Below are positions 34,726 to 44,755 of a stretch of DNA of 64,000 bases, in pieces. Source of the stretch: Photorhabdus akhurstii (GTDB lineage: Bacteria > Pseudomonadota > Gammaproteobacteria > Enterobacterales > Enterobacteriaceae); NCBI RefSeq assembly GCF_018448925.1, contig NZ_RCWE01000008.1, positions 115,411 through 179,410 of the forward strand, in the 5' to 3' direction. Both the position numbers and the translations under genes were made by a program. Position 1 is the first letter of the stretch; every line of letters begins with the position of its first letter. Below the pieces are notes generated by a model, which searched no databases, was not told where the DNA came from, and saw only the letters and a list, made by a program, of their open reading frames with translations.

Positions 34726-37580
34726 TGTGGTCGCTGTTGAATAAAGCCCGCTTGCGTAAACGGAGTAATCTATCGGAAGTTTTGGGTGAAACTGAGGTCA
34801 TACTACCGTCGTCTTCCACCGTTGTTGGGCGTGAACCTTTGAGGCGGCCTAGCAAAATGACGCACGCTGATGAAGCGGCACTGTATAACCCTTCACCGTC
34901 TATCATTGATTATTTGCCCTGGGCAGAATACCTGGACGAGGAAAAGTGTCTGTTGCTGGATGACGGTCTGTCAGTCGGGGCGGTTTATACCGTCTCTCCG
35001 GTCCCGACAGAAGGACGCCCCGCTGCTCGTCTGGAAGAGATCCGTGACCAGGTGGAGGATGCGTTGCAGGACAGCCTGGAGGAAGAAGATATTTCTCCCT
35101 GGGTGGTACAGTTTTTTTGTCAGGATGAAGATGACTCGTCGTCATCGCTGATGCAGCTTCGTCAATATATCAAGCCCTGGGCACAGGGCACAGCCTTTAC
35201 CGAAACGTGGCTGGCTGAGACTGAACGTCATCTGCGAAGCATTGCCCGGCCTGAAGGGCTGTTTAACGACACATTGGTTACCGGTCAACCTTGGAGAGGA
35301 CAGCAACGCCGTACCCGAATGGTCGTTTATCGCTGGGTCCCGGCAGGCCAGAAGGAGGCTCTGTCACCGACAGCGTTGCTTAATCAGGTCTGTAACCGGC
35401 TAACGGCCTCGCTGGCCAGCGCCAGCATTTTGTGTGAGCGACAAAATGGTGAACAGGTTCATCACTGGTTACTGCGGTTATTCAATCCCGCTCCAGACTG
35501 GATTAATAAAGCGACGCTATATTGGGAGGCCCGCTACGCGGCCTGGCAGGCGGGTGAATTGCGTCCGGATAATGACTTCACGGAAACTTTGTGGTTTACC
35601 CCGCCGCGTTCTGATGTGAAAAACGGTATATGGTGGTTTGATAATATTGCTCACCGGGCGGTACCGGTTGAACGGCTGCGTCGCCCACCAGAACCGGGGA
35701 CGCTGACCGGTGAAGTGACCCGGGGTGAATATATTAATGCGCTGATGGATTTATTACCCTCGGGTACCCTTGTTTCATTGACCGTTGTCATACCGGCCCA
35801 GGATAGGTTGGAACAGGATTTTGACCGGTTGTCAAAAAATGCAGTGGGAGAAAATACTGAATCAGGGCGAGTACGCGCAGACGTAAAAGAAGCTAAGGCA
35901 CATCTGGGGCTGAGACATAAACTGTGCCGTTCTGCACTGACCTTTCTGTTACAGGGGGCTGATGTTGACGAGTTGAACCGTCGGCATCAGCAACTGGTCG
36001 CAACCCTGTTGGTCTCGGGGTTGCAGCCGGTCAAACCCGAATGCGACGTCGCGCCGTTAAACGGCTATCTGCGTGCCTTACCTATGTGTTTTAACCCGCA
36101 ACGAGACAAGCATCACTGGTATACCCGGTTGACTTGGATGCAGCATGTGGCCGGGTTGTTGCCAGTGACAGGGCGGGCAACTGGCACCGGTAACCCGGGT
36201 CTGAGCTTTTTTAACCGGGGCGGCGATGTGCTGACCTTTGATCCGCAAAATAAACATGACCGTACCCAGAATGCGCATCTGTTGCTGTTCGGGCCGACCG
36301 GTGCGGGGAAGTCGGCTACGCTTTGTGCGAGTTTATCGCAGCTGATGGCGGTGCACCGTCCCCGGTTATTTGTGGCGGAAGCGGGCAACAGTTTTGGGCT
36401 GTTTGCCGATTACTGTCAACGTCTGGGGCTGAGTGTCAACAAAATCAGCATTAAACCGGGCTGTGGTGTCAGTCTGGCGCTGTTTGCTGATGCTCACCAA
36501 TTGCTTCAAATGGCATCTTCTCAGCTGGATTTGGCGGGTGAAAAGCCGGCAGAGGAAATTGAAGACGACGGGGACGATGAGCAGCGCGATATTCTGGGTG
36601 AAATGGAAATTGCGGCCCGCATGATGATCACCGGCGGGGAGAAGAAAGAGGAAGAACGTCTGACGCGGGCGGATCGGGGCATGATCCGCGAAGCTATCAT
36701 GATGGCGGCAAAAGCGAGTGCTGACGATGGCCGACAGATGATAGCGGAAGATCTGCAAAAGGCATTGTCTGTAATTGCCCGGGACAGCCGGCGGGATGAA
36801 CAGGGGCGATCATTACGTACCGAACAGCGTCGTGCCCGTGCCGAAGAGATGGCGGGGGCGATGTCAATGTTCACCAGTGGTTTTGAGGGGGAATTGTTTA
36901 ATCGTCCGGGAACTCCGTGGCCAGAAGCCGATGTGACGCTGATTGACCTCGGTACGTTGGCGCGTGAAGGGTATGGTGCCCAGATGTCGCTGGCGATGGT
37001 GTCTCTGGTCAATACCATCAACAATATGGCGGAGCGCGACCAGTTTGAGGACCGGGAGATTAATTTTGTGGTGGATGAGGCGCATATATTGACCACTAAT
37101 CCGCTGTTGTCGCCCTACATGACCAAAGTGGTCAAGATGTGGCGAAAACTGGGCGCCTGGTTGTGGCTGGCTACTCAGAATTTGGCGGACTATCCGGATA
37201 GTGCGGAGAAAATGCTCAATATGGCGGAGTGGTGGTTGTGTCTGACAATGCCGCCGGATGAAGTTGAGCAGATAGCGCGTTTTAAAAAGCTGTCTGAAGA
37301 ACAAAAATCGGTGTTGCTGTCAGCCAGCAAACTCCCGGGCTGTTACACCGAAGGCGTGGTGTTGTCGAAAAAAGTGGAGGCGTTGTTTCGGGTGGTGCCG
37401 CCCAGTGTCTATCTGGCGCTGGGTATGACGGAGAAAGAGGAAAAGGCAGAGCGCAGGACGATTATGAAAGCGCTTCATTGCAGCGAATTGGATGCCGCCT
37501 TTGTTGTGGCGCGCAGGCTGGACCGTGCCCGTGGTCTGATATCCGGGGAAGCGGCAAATGTGCGTGATGAGGTCTCTTAG
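34722..37580 (+). CDS. T4SS ATPase, TIGR03744 family (VirB4/TraC-like)
   Basis: Large cytoplasmic motor of 952 residues that powers pilus assembly. Walker A LLLFGPTGAGKSATL at about residues 519-533 and Walker B with INFVVDEAHILTTNP at about 780. The acidic insert EEIEDDGDDEQRDILGE lies between them. Full length with no visible lesion, in contrast to the traD fragment. Ends 20 bases before the next gene. Confidence 0.92.
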   Translation: MMWSLLNKARLRKRSNLSEVLGETEVILPSSSTVVGREPLRRPSKMTHADEAALYNPSPSIIDYLPWAEYLDEEKCLLLDDGLSVGAVYTVSPVPTEGRPAARLEEIRDQVEDALQDSLEEEDISPWVVQFFCQDEDDSSSSLMQLRQYIKPWAQGTAFTETWLAETERHLRSIARPEGLFNDTLVTGQPWRGQQRRTRMVVYRWVPAGQKEALSPTALLNQVCNRLTASLASASILCERQNGEQVHHWLLRLFNPAPDWINKATLYWEARYAAWQAGELRPDNDFTETLWFTPPRSDVKNGIWWFDNIAHRAVPVERLRRPPEPGTLTGEVTRGEYINALMDLLPSGTLVSLTVVIPAQDRLEQDFDRLSKNAVGENTESGRVRADVKEAKAHLGLRHKLCRSALTFLLQGADVDELNRRHQQLVATLLVSGLQPVKPECDVAPLNGYLRALPMCFNPQRDKHHWYTRLTWMQHVAGLLPVTGRATGTGNPGLSFFNRGGDVLTFDPQNKHDRTQNAHLLLFGPTGAGKSATLCASLSQLMAVHRPRLFVAEAGNSFGLFADYCQRLGLSVNKISIKPGCGVSLALFADAHQLLQMASSQLDLAGEKPAEEIEDDGDDEQRDILGEMEIAARMMITGGEKKEEERLTRADRGMIREAIMMAAKASADDGRQMIAEDLQKALSVIARDSRRDEQGRSLRTEQRRARAEEMAGAMSMFTSGFEGELFNRPGTPWPEADVTLIDLGTLAREGYGAQMSLAMVSLVNTINNMAERDQFEDREINFVVDEAHILTTNPLLSPYMTKVVKMWRKLGAWLWLATQNLADYPDSAEKMLNMAEWWLCLTMPPDEVEQIARFKKLSEEQKSVLLSASKLPGCYTEGVVLSKKVEALFRVVPPSVYLALGMTEKEEKAERRTIMKALHCSELDAAFVVARRLDRARGLISGEAANVRDEVS

Positions 37581-37599
37581 CCATGCAGGGGTGTAGGAT

Positions 37600-38010
37600 A
37601 TGAATATCAGGGTATTTTGGACGCTTTTGTTGTTGTTAATGCCGGTATCGGTGTTTGCCAGCACAGTGATATATACCGACACAAGCCATCCACCGCGCAA
37701 TGCGGATCAACGTGTCCGGGTTGTGTACCTTGATGGGGCCGAACAGCTGCAAGCACAACTGTTCGGTCAGTTATCCGCTGATCCTCAACAGGCAGTCAAA
37801 CAGGCCCGTCAGATTTTGCAGTCTCCATCGTGGCATCAACAGGGGCAACATATTCGTCAGGCTTACCAGGGGTTACTGAATGCCTGGACTCTGGGCCTTA
37901 AGAAGTTCCCGGCAGTGGTTTTTGATGATGGTTCTGTTGTGTACGGTACGACAGACGTCAGACAGGCCCGGTTACTTTGGGATACCTATCAGCGGGAAAA
38001 ACAGCCATGA
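37600..38010 (+). CDS. TIGR03757 (PFL_4709) ICE protein
   Basis: Exported protein of 136 residues with a signal peptide (MNIRVFWTLLLLLMPVSVFA) and the family end GLKKFPAVVFDDGSVVYGTT. Similar to TraW/TrbC-type periplasmic assembly proteins by position. Its TGA overlaps the ATG of the next gene. Confidence 0.87.
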   Translation: MNIRVFWTLLLLLMPVSVFASTVIYTDTSHPPRNADQRVRVVYLDGAEQLQAQLFGQLSADPQQAVKQARQILQSPSWHQQGQHIRQAYQGLLNAWTLGLKKFPAVVFDDGSVVYGTTDVRQARLLWDTYQREKQP

Positions 38011-39005
38011 AATCTCCGGATTTACCGTCATTAACATGGCATTCCCGGCTGAAAAAGTTCGGCATGGTCTTGCTGCTAACGGTTGTTCTGGCACCCGTGG
38101 CCGTTGCCAGTGTGAATACGGCCCAGATTGTGGCCAGTGCCGCGTCGGTATCGTGCATCAGCTGGCGGATAAAAGGTCTCTGTTACTGGCTGCTGTGTTC
38201 TCCCTGGGGATGCAAGGTGCGTACCTCGGTGAAAGTGGAACATTTTATTCCTCAGGCCGTGGTTTCTGTCTATAACACTCCTGGCGGTAATCCCTGGAGA
38301 GAAATGTCGCCGGTCAGCCAGGCAGTCGGTGAGGTGGAAAATATGGTCACCGGTGCACTTTCCGGGATAGTCATGGGTGGTGGCAATCATCAGCTGAAAA
38401 TCCCTGGCAACGGAAAAAACAATCTGCATTTTAAATATGCCGATGCGATTGGGCATCCGGCAACTGCCATGATGGGTGGAAGAATTTCGGGGTATGCGTG
38501 TAAAAGTGCCGCCACGCCTTTTATGCCTTACTTTTTGAGTACTCTGGATAGCCTGGTTTGGCGGACCGGTATGCCGGAATCATTTTATCCCGAGGCGCTT
38601 ATTCCGGGTAAACGTGAACTGGGTGATTCGTTTCGGGGCAATATGTGGGGCAATATTTATCCGCGAAGCGGGTTTGTGACACAACAGGATGATGACAAGG
38701 CCGCTGCCGTAGTGGCGCAACGGGTAGCTGATATCATCACCCGTACCGGGCAGGGGCATGTTTATCAACCCCTGAAAGGGAACCGTAAACAGGGTTACTG
38801 GCCGCCAGGCGAAGCAGTCGAAAATACGGGTAGCCAAAATCATCAATGGCAACGTATAGCGCCGAAAATGAGCACCTCTTGTGCTGTTTTTCCGGATAAC
38901 AGCGGGGAAACAGCGAGGGACGGGAATTATGTCTTTGCATTGTGGCAACCGTACAGTTGTTGTCAGCAACGTGGGCAGACTTTTCTCTACAGTACCGATT
39001 TTTGA
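38007..39005 (+). CDS. TIGR03756 (PFL_4710) ICE protein (TraU-like)
   Basis: About 332 residues starting MKSPDLPSLTWHSRLKKFG at 38007 in an ATGA overlap; an in-frame start 30 bases upstream is less likely. Leader segment MVLLLTVVLAPVAVA, then a Cys-rich exported body (SCISWRIKGLCYWLLCSPWGC). This is characteristic of the TraU-like mating-pair formation protein. Confidence 0.88.
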   Translation: MKSPDLPSLTWHSRLKKFGMVLLLTVVLAPVAVASVNTAQIVASAASVSCISWRIKGLCYWLLCSPWGCKVRTSVKVEHFIPQAVVSVYNTPGGNPWREMSPVSQAVGEVENMVTGALSGIVMGGGNHQLKIPGNGKNNLHFKYADAIGHPATAMMGGRISGYACKSAATPFMPYFLSTLDSLVWRTGMPESFYPEALIPGKRELGDSFRGNMWGNIYPRSGFVTQQDDDKAAAVVAQRVADIITRTGQGHVYQPLKGNRKQGYWPPGEAVENTGSQNHQWQRIAPKMSTSCAVFPDNSGETARDGNYVFALWQPYSCCQQRGQTFLYSTDF

Positions 39006-39020
39006 GACTGGGATCATGGG

Positions 39021-40448
39021 ATGAGACAACGATTATTTTTGCCTGTATTGATAGCACTGGCGTTTATGCGTGCTCCTGTTGTTCAGGCGGCAGGTTTTGC
39101 CATTGCTGACAGCCCGATAGGTTACGGGAAAAGCCTGAATGGGGCTGTATCGGACAAACTGTTTTACAACATAGGTGGCGGATCCGTGATATCGCAGCCG
39201 GCGACCCGCAGTCATCTGCAACATCTGGGCGGATTAAACCTCGGTTGGAGCAGTGACCTGATGTGCGGTCACTTTGATTTAAAAACGACGGTAGGGAATC
39301 AGCTTAATGGCCTGACTTCGGGGTTTAAAAACCTGATGGGGGAAGTAATACAGGGGGCTACTGGGGCCGTAGCCAGTTTGCCGGCAATGGTTATCCAGCG
39401 TGCTAATCCGGGATTATATGAAATGCTGACCAACGGGGTGTTACAGGCAGGTATTGCGTTCGACAAATCACAACTGAGTTGTCAGAACATGTCACAGCGT
39501 ATGATGGATTTTTCGGATAGCAGTAAATGGACTAAAGCGGCGTTGATGGAGGAATACAAAACGCTGGTGAATACCGGCAATGGTGACGCGGTCGGCACGA
39601 CACAAAAAATGGAGGTTGCGGACGGTACACAAGGTTCAAATTGGATTGGGGGTGAAAAACGGGGAGGAAAAGGGCAGAAAGCCATTCAGCCTATCCGGGA
39701 TCTGGCAAAAGCCGGCTTCAATATGATGAACAACCTGCCGGCGAATAGCCATGCGAATGTCAACCGCACACAATGTAATGGCGCTGCTTGCCAGAAATTC
39801 AAGAACAGTGAAGAAGCCGCCGCCGCGGTCGTCAGGGTGTTAGGTGATCGTTCGGTTCGTACCTGTACGGACAGTCGTCAGTGTACCAGTGGCGGTACCG
39901 AAGACCAGCCGGGTGCAAGTGTCGCCGGGACGGGGTTTGCGCCGATGCTGGAAGAGGCTACCAGAACCAACATTGAGCAATTGATGAAACTGGTCAGCGG
40001 GGAAAATGCGCCTACTGTAGTCAATCTGGCAAAACTCAAAACGGGTAGCTTGGCGGTGACTCGCGGGGTTGTCCAGGCCCTGAAACGTGATCCGGACAGT
40101 GGTGCGCTGGTGAGTCGGTTGGCCAGTGAGTTAGCGATGGCCGACACCATTGAGACTGCGCTCACTATGCGGCGAATGTTGATGACCGGGCAGGCAGAAC
40201 CGAATGCCGCTGCTCAGGCGCAGGCTATGGCAGAGAGTGATCGCCGTATTGCGACACTGGACAGAGAAATTACTGCCCTCAAGAATGAAATGGAGTTGCG
40301 CCGGGCGATTGCACAAAATACCGCGCTGACCACGCTTGAGCGTGAACAAAATCGGGTTGAAATGAATCTGCAACGGCAATCCATCGATAATACCGACAGC
40401 CGTATTCACACCTTGTCCGTGCCGCCGAAAGGGCGCGAAGGACAATAA
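39021..40448 (+). CDS. TIGR03755 (PFL_4711) ICE protein (TraH-like)
   Basis: 475 residues with a signal peptide (MRQRLFLPVLIALAFMRAPVVQA), a Gly-rich N-terminal part, paired cysteines (NRTQCNGAACQ, RTCTDSRQCTS) and a C-terminal coiled coil from about residue 400. Fits the TraH/TIGR03755 class of pilus assembly proteins. Directly followed by 40448. Confidence 0.87.
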   Translation: MRQRLFLPVLIALAFMRAPVVQAAGFAIADSPIGYGKSLNGAVSDKLFYNIGGGSVISQPATRSHLQHLGGLNLGWSSDLMCGHFDLKTTVGNQLNGLTSGFKNLMGEVIQGATGAVASLPAMVIQRANPGLYEMLTNGVLQAGIAFDKSQLSCQNMSQRMMDFSDSSKWTKAALMEEYKTLVNTGNGDAVGTTQKMEVADGTQGSNWIGGEKRGGKGQKAIQPIRDLAKAGFNMMNNLPANSHANVNRTQCNGAACQKFKNSEEAAAAVVRVLGDRSVRTCTDSRQCTSGGTEDQPGASVAGTGFAPMLEEATRTNIEQLMKLVSGENAPTVVNLAKLKTGSLAVTRGVVQALKRDPDSGALVSRLASELAMADTIETALTMRRMLMTGQAEPNAAAQAQAMAESDRRIATLDREITALKNEMELRRAIAQNTALTTLEREQNRVEMNLQRQSIDNTDSRIHTLSVPPKGREGQ

Positions 40449-40822
40449 TGATGTCTGAGCAAAGTGAAATCCGGGTACCTGCTGGCACTACACAAAGGTT
40501 GAGCGTGAGACTGAAACAGAATTTCAGGCGAGGGTTAATCGTCACGTTGATGATGGGGGGCATGTTGCTTGTTGCCGCAGTTGGCTTGGCGTATCCGTCT
40601 CAGTTCAATGCCTTACAACATTGGATGTACACGACCCGTTACGGCTGGCTGGCCTGGCGATTGGTCATGTACAGTGTTATTGCCTGTTTCATGTGGCAGC
40701 TTTGGCGATCTCCATTGCCGTTAACACAGAAAGCGGCTCTGAAACGGATCGCACTCATTTCGCTGGGATTTGTGGGATGTTGTGAGTATGCCATGTTCTT
40801 CGTCTCCGGAGATCAGTCATGA
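40448..40822 (+). CDS. ICE-associated small membrane protein
   Basis: 124 residues with three hydrophobic segments (about 35-55, 70-90, 100-118). Its start shares a base with the preceding TAA and its end overlaps the TraG-like gene by 4 bases. A protein of this size occupies the same slot in related ICEs. Function unknown. Confidence 0.75.
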   Translation: MMSEQSEIRVPAGTTQRLSVRLKQNFRRGLIVTLMMGGMLLVAAVGLAYPSQFNALQHWMYTTRYGWLAWRLVMYSVIACFMWQLWRSPLPLTQKAALKRIALISLGFVGCCEYAMFFVSGDQS

Positions 40823-42330
40823 CAACTTACAGCTATCTGGAATATTTTCTGACCCTGCTGGGCTGGATAGTGAATAACGGCTTGTGGAATGTGCTGCTGG
40901 CCACCGGGTTATTTGTGCTGCCGCTGACATTCAAAATGATAGGTATCTGGCTGAAAGTCCGGGAAGAAGGGGAGGATGAAGGAAATAAGGGCCTGCTCTC
41001 AGTGACCCGGATTGAAAACACCTTGTATGGCGCTTTCTTGGTGATGATTGCTTTCTGTGTGCCGTTGGTCAATGTGAGTCTGAGTACCATTACGTATGAT
41101 GATTCGCGGGCAAAAAGTTGCGGTACTTGGACACCGAAACCGGCTGAAACGGGTTATGCGTCCGTGATATCGTCGCTGGATGGTAAAACCGCGGCGGCTC
41201 CGGTTTGGTGGATACTGGTTCATCAGATTTCCAAAGGGGTGACTCAGGCCGCAACAGCTTCTCTTCCCTGCCGTCCCGACCTGAGGCAACTGCGTTTTGA
41301 GGTCCAGCATACACGGATTAATAATCCGGCTCTGGCGCAGATATTACAGGATTTCACTCATGACTGTTATGCGCTGGCATTGTATCAGTGGAAACGTCGG
41401 GACGAGGGAAGAACTTTGGATGAAGCGGTATTACGGGATATTGAATGGTTAGGGTCAAAAACGTTTCTGAATAGTGCGGGTTATTATGATGTGCTTCAGT
41501 CAAAAACGCCCCGGTCGGATTTTCCCTGGAAACCGCACCGGGATGACGGTTTGGCTAATATGGGGCAGGGGGGATATCCGACCTGTAAGGAATGGTGGTC
41601 AGACAGTCAGGTAGGATTGGAAAAACGGGTGATGGCTCAGGTTGAGCCAGGCATGTGGTTTCGGCTATCGGCAGCATTGAAACTGATGGGCAAAGATACG
41701 TCAGAATACAAAGAAGCGGTGATACGGCGTCTGGTGAGCCCGGAAAGTTTGACCGCATCTCAAGGGGGACATGTCTATGCAGGTTACGGCGGTAACGCGG
41801 ATTTTACCCTGATGAATTCGGTGGGCCGGATAGCCTCATTGGGCGGGGTGTTGTTGGGAAGTCTGGCGGCATTTCCGGCGTTTGATGCCATGCGCCAGGC
41901 TTTACCGATGGTGCAGGCTGTTATATTGATGGCGGTGACTATCATATTACCCCTGATTATAGTATTTGCGGTTTACGAATATAAGACAGTTATTACGCTG
42001 ACCTTTGTCGTGTTTGCGCTGAATTTTTTGACATTCTGGTGGGAATTGGCACGCTGGTTGGACAGCTGGTTACTGGAGGCATTGTATGGTTCGGATACGC
42101 ACAGCCGCTGGAATATGGCTGGTTTTCAGAATAGCACAGACGATATCATTATGAGTTTTGTGATGGGGACGATGTTTATTGTGTTGCCGGCATTGTGGAT
42201 GAGTGCTTTGTCGTGGGCTGGAGTTAAAGGTGGAGTAGTAATATCTGGAATGTTAGGTAATGGGGTAAAACAAACACAAGATGCAGGGGGAAAAGTAGGC
42301 GGAGTTGCAGGGAATAAACTGACAAAATAA
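40819..42330 (+). CDS. TraG N-terminal-domain mating-pair protein
   Basis: 503 residues of the TraG-N type: TYSYLEYFLTLLGWIVNNGLW at the start, several membrane segments at both ends and a periplasmic middle (CGTWTPKPAETGYASVISSL). It stabilises mating pairs and takes part in pilus assembly. Last gene of the intact plus-strand T4SS operon. Confidence 0.88.
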   Translation: MTTYSYLEYFLTLLGWIVNNGLWNVLLATGLFVLPLTFKMIGIWLKVREEGEDEGNKGLLSVTRIENTLYGAFLVMIAFCVPLVNVSLSTITYDDSRAKSCGTWTPKPAETGYASVISSLDGKTAAAPVWWILVHQISKGVTQAATASLPCRPDLRQLRFEVQHTRINNPALAQILQDFTHDCYALALYQWKRRDEGRTLDEAVLRDIEWLGSKTFLNSAGYYDVLQSKTPRSDFPWKPHRDDGLANMGQGGYPTCKEWWSDSQVGLEKRVMAQVEPGMWFRLSAALKLMGKDTSEYKEAVIRRLVSPESLTASQGGHVYAGYGGNADFTLMNSVGRIASLGGVLLGSLAAFPAFDAMRQALPMVQAVILMAVTIILPLIIVFAVYEYKTVITLTFVVFALNFLTFWWELARWLDSWLLEALYGSDTHSRWNMAGFQNSTDDIIMSFVMGTMFIVLPALWMSALSWAGVKGGVVISGMLGNGVKQTQDAGGKVGGVAGNKLTK

Positions 42331-42377
42331 GTCAATAACATCTTAAGAAAAAAGCGAGGCTTGGCTAAGACCCTGCT

Positions 42378-42770
42378 TTAGTTGTCATCGGAGTCAGTTC
42401 TAAATCCTCCCATGTAGTATCCATAACCCTCATAGCCATTCCGGTAGCCATTTTCATCTTCTGGGGTGTTTGAAAGATGTAATGTTTCTTCCTTGTTAGT
42501 CTGTGAAAGTCCTAACAACAGCCCGAAAATTAGTATAATTATTCCTGCTATAGCTAATGAACTCAGGAGTAATGCAATAGCTGAACTGCCAACAAATAAA
42601 TAAATTGGCAAGTGTCCCACCCAGCAAGGGAGATTATGTTTGTGGGCTTTAGTAACACAATTTGCATCCCAAGTACGTAAACGTTGGCATAAGTTGAGAT
42701 AAATTCCAGCAACTTTTGCTCCCCTAATTTGAGCACGTATTGTACGTTGTGTGTCATGATTGTCAGTCAT
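42378..42770 (-). CDS. Putative DUF3742-like ICE membrane protein
   Basis: About 130 residues from MTDNHDTQRTIRAQIRG (42770, with GAGG upstream); an in-frame start at 42809 adds 13. Basic N-terminal third, two hydrophobic segments (about 68-105) and an acidic, Gly/Tyr-rich tail (YRNGYEGYGYYMGGF, ending DSDDN). A protein with this layout follows the TraG-like gene on the opposite strand in many GI-type ICEs. The DUF number is my best guess. Confidence 0.65.
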   Translation of the reverse strand: MTDNHDTQRTIRAQIRGAKVAGIYLNLCQRLRTWDANCVTKAHKHNLPCWVGHLPIYLFVGSSAIALLLSSLAIAGIIILIFGLLLGLSQTNKEETLHLSNTPEDENGYRNGYEGYGYYMGGFRTDSDDN

Positions 42771-42946
42771 TGAGTAGCCTCTTGTTGAGATGGTATTTAT
42801 AAATAACATAATTATTTCTTGGTTAGGTTAGCTAAAAGTCTGAGTGGCGTCTATGGTATGGGATGTAAAGGATATTGTTTTAGTATTATTGGCAAATTTT
42901 AACCATGTATTAAGATATTTTTGCATCGCCAAAATATATGATAACT

Positions 42947-43895
42947 CTAAAGTTCCCAGAATGGATCTGTATTCCAGCTTTCTGGAAAACCAGCAGAATG
43001 TAACAGTGGTATTACTCTTGGGAATTCATGTGTTAAAGTGTGAATATCTTGGCCCACGTTTACGCCCAGTTTTAAGATTTTGCTTAAATGGTGAAGGGTT
43101 GCAAGAAAAACATAGATACGATTGTTATTAGTTGGAGGTATAGAAAGGTGTGGGATAATTTCTGCTGGGGCTCTTAAATTTGAATTCCAAAGACGATTAT
43201 GATGTGCACATTTGTTTCTTACATCTCTTAATCCACTAATCCATCCAACCAGCGTTTCAAATTTTTTTACGCCAAATTCTTTGGCTAAATTGTTAAGGAT
43301 GTTTTCTCGTTCTGATATTTGAAAACGACGTTTGTCCAAGCAATCGTAAATAACAAATATATTTCCCAATGTTGCTAATTCACCGATAATCCAAAAAGGG
43401 GGTAGGGATTTATAATTATCATTTTTCTCATTATAGTACTTTTCCTTATAATGAGTGGCATATTTTTCATTACAAGATGTAAATGAATTTGATAACTTTG
43501 AACGTAATAAGTTTATTTTCTTTTTTATTAAAGAAGTTTTTATCGTCGAGATACCAAAATGGATCATCTGTATATTCTGATATAGTGTGATCTAGCCTAC
43601 TACGAAATTTTATTTCGAGTCGAGAAATTATGCGAAATATGTAATTGCGTAATGATTCATCGAAACGATAAATATCAAGGCCGTTTTCAAAAAAAATGCC
43701 ATCACGAAATTGCTTTTTTCCTTCTTCATCTTGATACATGAACTGGAATAGATAAATTTTAAAACGATAATAGCTGATAAATGATAATATGTGTTCGGCT
43801 AATGCTTTATCTTTGAAATTTAGCCCCTTTTCCTCTAAATCACTAATAAGGTCTATAGGTTTGCGATGCGACTTTGCGTAGGGGATATGAACCAT
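42947..43895 (-). pseudogene. Abi-family (AbiD/AbiF-like) abortive-infection protein, frameshifted
   Basis: Two overlapping frames make one Abi_2-type protein. The first (43895 down to about 43515) has HIPYAKSHRKPIDLISDLEE and FYRFDESL-like IYRFDESLRNYIFRIISRLE. The second continues with INLLRSKLSNSFTSCNEKYA, PPFWIIGELATLGNIFVIYD and RDVRNKCAHHNRLWN, the family's RN...H motif. They join at a run of six A near 43517 (minus strand AATAAAAAAGAAAATAAAC); one A fewer restores a single protein of about 310 residues. This is either a real loss, a slippage-dependent gene, or an assembly error. Confidence 0.82.
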
Positions 43896-44399
43896 GATTA
43901 AAATTCCATAAAAAAAGCCCGCTTACGTTCCAGGAGGAAGGTAGCGAGCGTTGTCGATGCTTATGCTACCAGAGAAGAGAAAGATGTCAATAGCATATTG
44001 ATGGTTTTTTGCCTTAACAGTAGGGTGTTTGACGCTATCTGTTTGTTGCTGTAGGATCCCTGTTGCTGATTGTGGCTATTGCTGCCAGCAACGTGCTAGG
44101 GTCACAGATGATGGAAATCATGCTGCTGATGCCGAAAGATATTTGGGGTAAACCCTTTGTGGAGAAATCAACAGGGGTTTTCTCGCTTTTTTAATTAAAA
44201 AGGCAAAAATTAGTATACGGAAATCCTATATACAGGCATTTGTTAGTACTATAATCAATCGTACATCTTTTTTGTCTCAACAGAAGGTATATTCATAAGA
44301 AAGCTTTAAGTCATGCGGTTTCTCAGCATCGTGAACATCAGAAAAACACAGATTTTTGGTTTTTATAGCTGTAGTACTAAATGATGATAGGGGAAGGTT
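43896..44399. other. Spacer with a possible membrane-protein relic
   Basis: About 500 bases without an intact gene. At 44027-44194 the plus strand reads LFVAVGSLLLIVAIAASNVL, then MEIMLLMPKDIWGKPFVEKS and stops. This GC-richer stretch resembles the T4SS block more than the neighbouring AT-rich DNA and may be a broken ICE gene. A weak GAGAAA / TTTCTC hairpin with a T run (about 44162-44192) sits at its end and could be a terminator. Confidence 0.4.
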
Positions 44400-44558
44400 A
44401 TGCAATCAAAACACCGAATTTCTGAACTTAAGCAAATGTCCGTAAAAGAGCGCAAAATTGAAGGCATGCGTCGAGCTAAGGCTGCTTTTGATCTGGCTGA
44501 ACGTACAGGTACGTTAACAAAGTGTCCTGTTATCGTTGAGTGCTGCTTTTTTCGTTAG
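44400..44558 (+). CDS. Very small basic protein (52 residues)
   Basis: MQSKHRISELKQMSVKERKI continues for 52 residues. A GGGGAAGG site lies a few bases before the ATG. It is charged and helical in its first 36 residues (..EGMRRAKAAFDLAERTG), then ends abruptly in a Cys-rich tail that may come from a frameshift. Not recognised. Confidence 0.4.
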   Translation: MQSKHRISELKQMSVKERKIEGMRRAKAAFDLAERTGTLTKCPVIVECCFFR

Positions 44559-44755
44559 CTTGCCAGGTTGGTAATTATTCTTTGGGTGTTCTATCCAATT
44601 GTTTTAATACTCGCACACTCATTTCTCCGTGCTGCTTCTTAAGTGTACTGCATTCTTAATTGGCTATTTAGCCTGATTAAGCGAGAATTGAAAGGTATCG
44701 TCATTCTATACCTTGTGCTTAGCTCTACACTATTATGATCACTGATTGACGGTGT

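Noticed and set aside
36521-37096. Minus-strand frame of 191 codons opposite the T4SS ATPase.
   Set aside because: Ser/Arg-rich translation typical of an antisense shadow; the plus-strand ATPase has clear motifs here.
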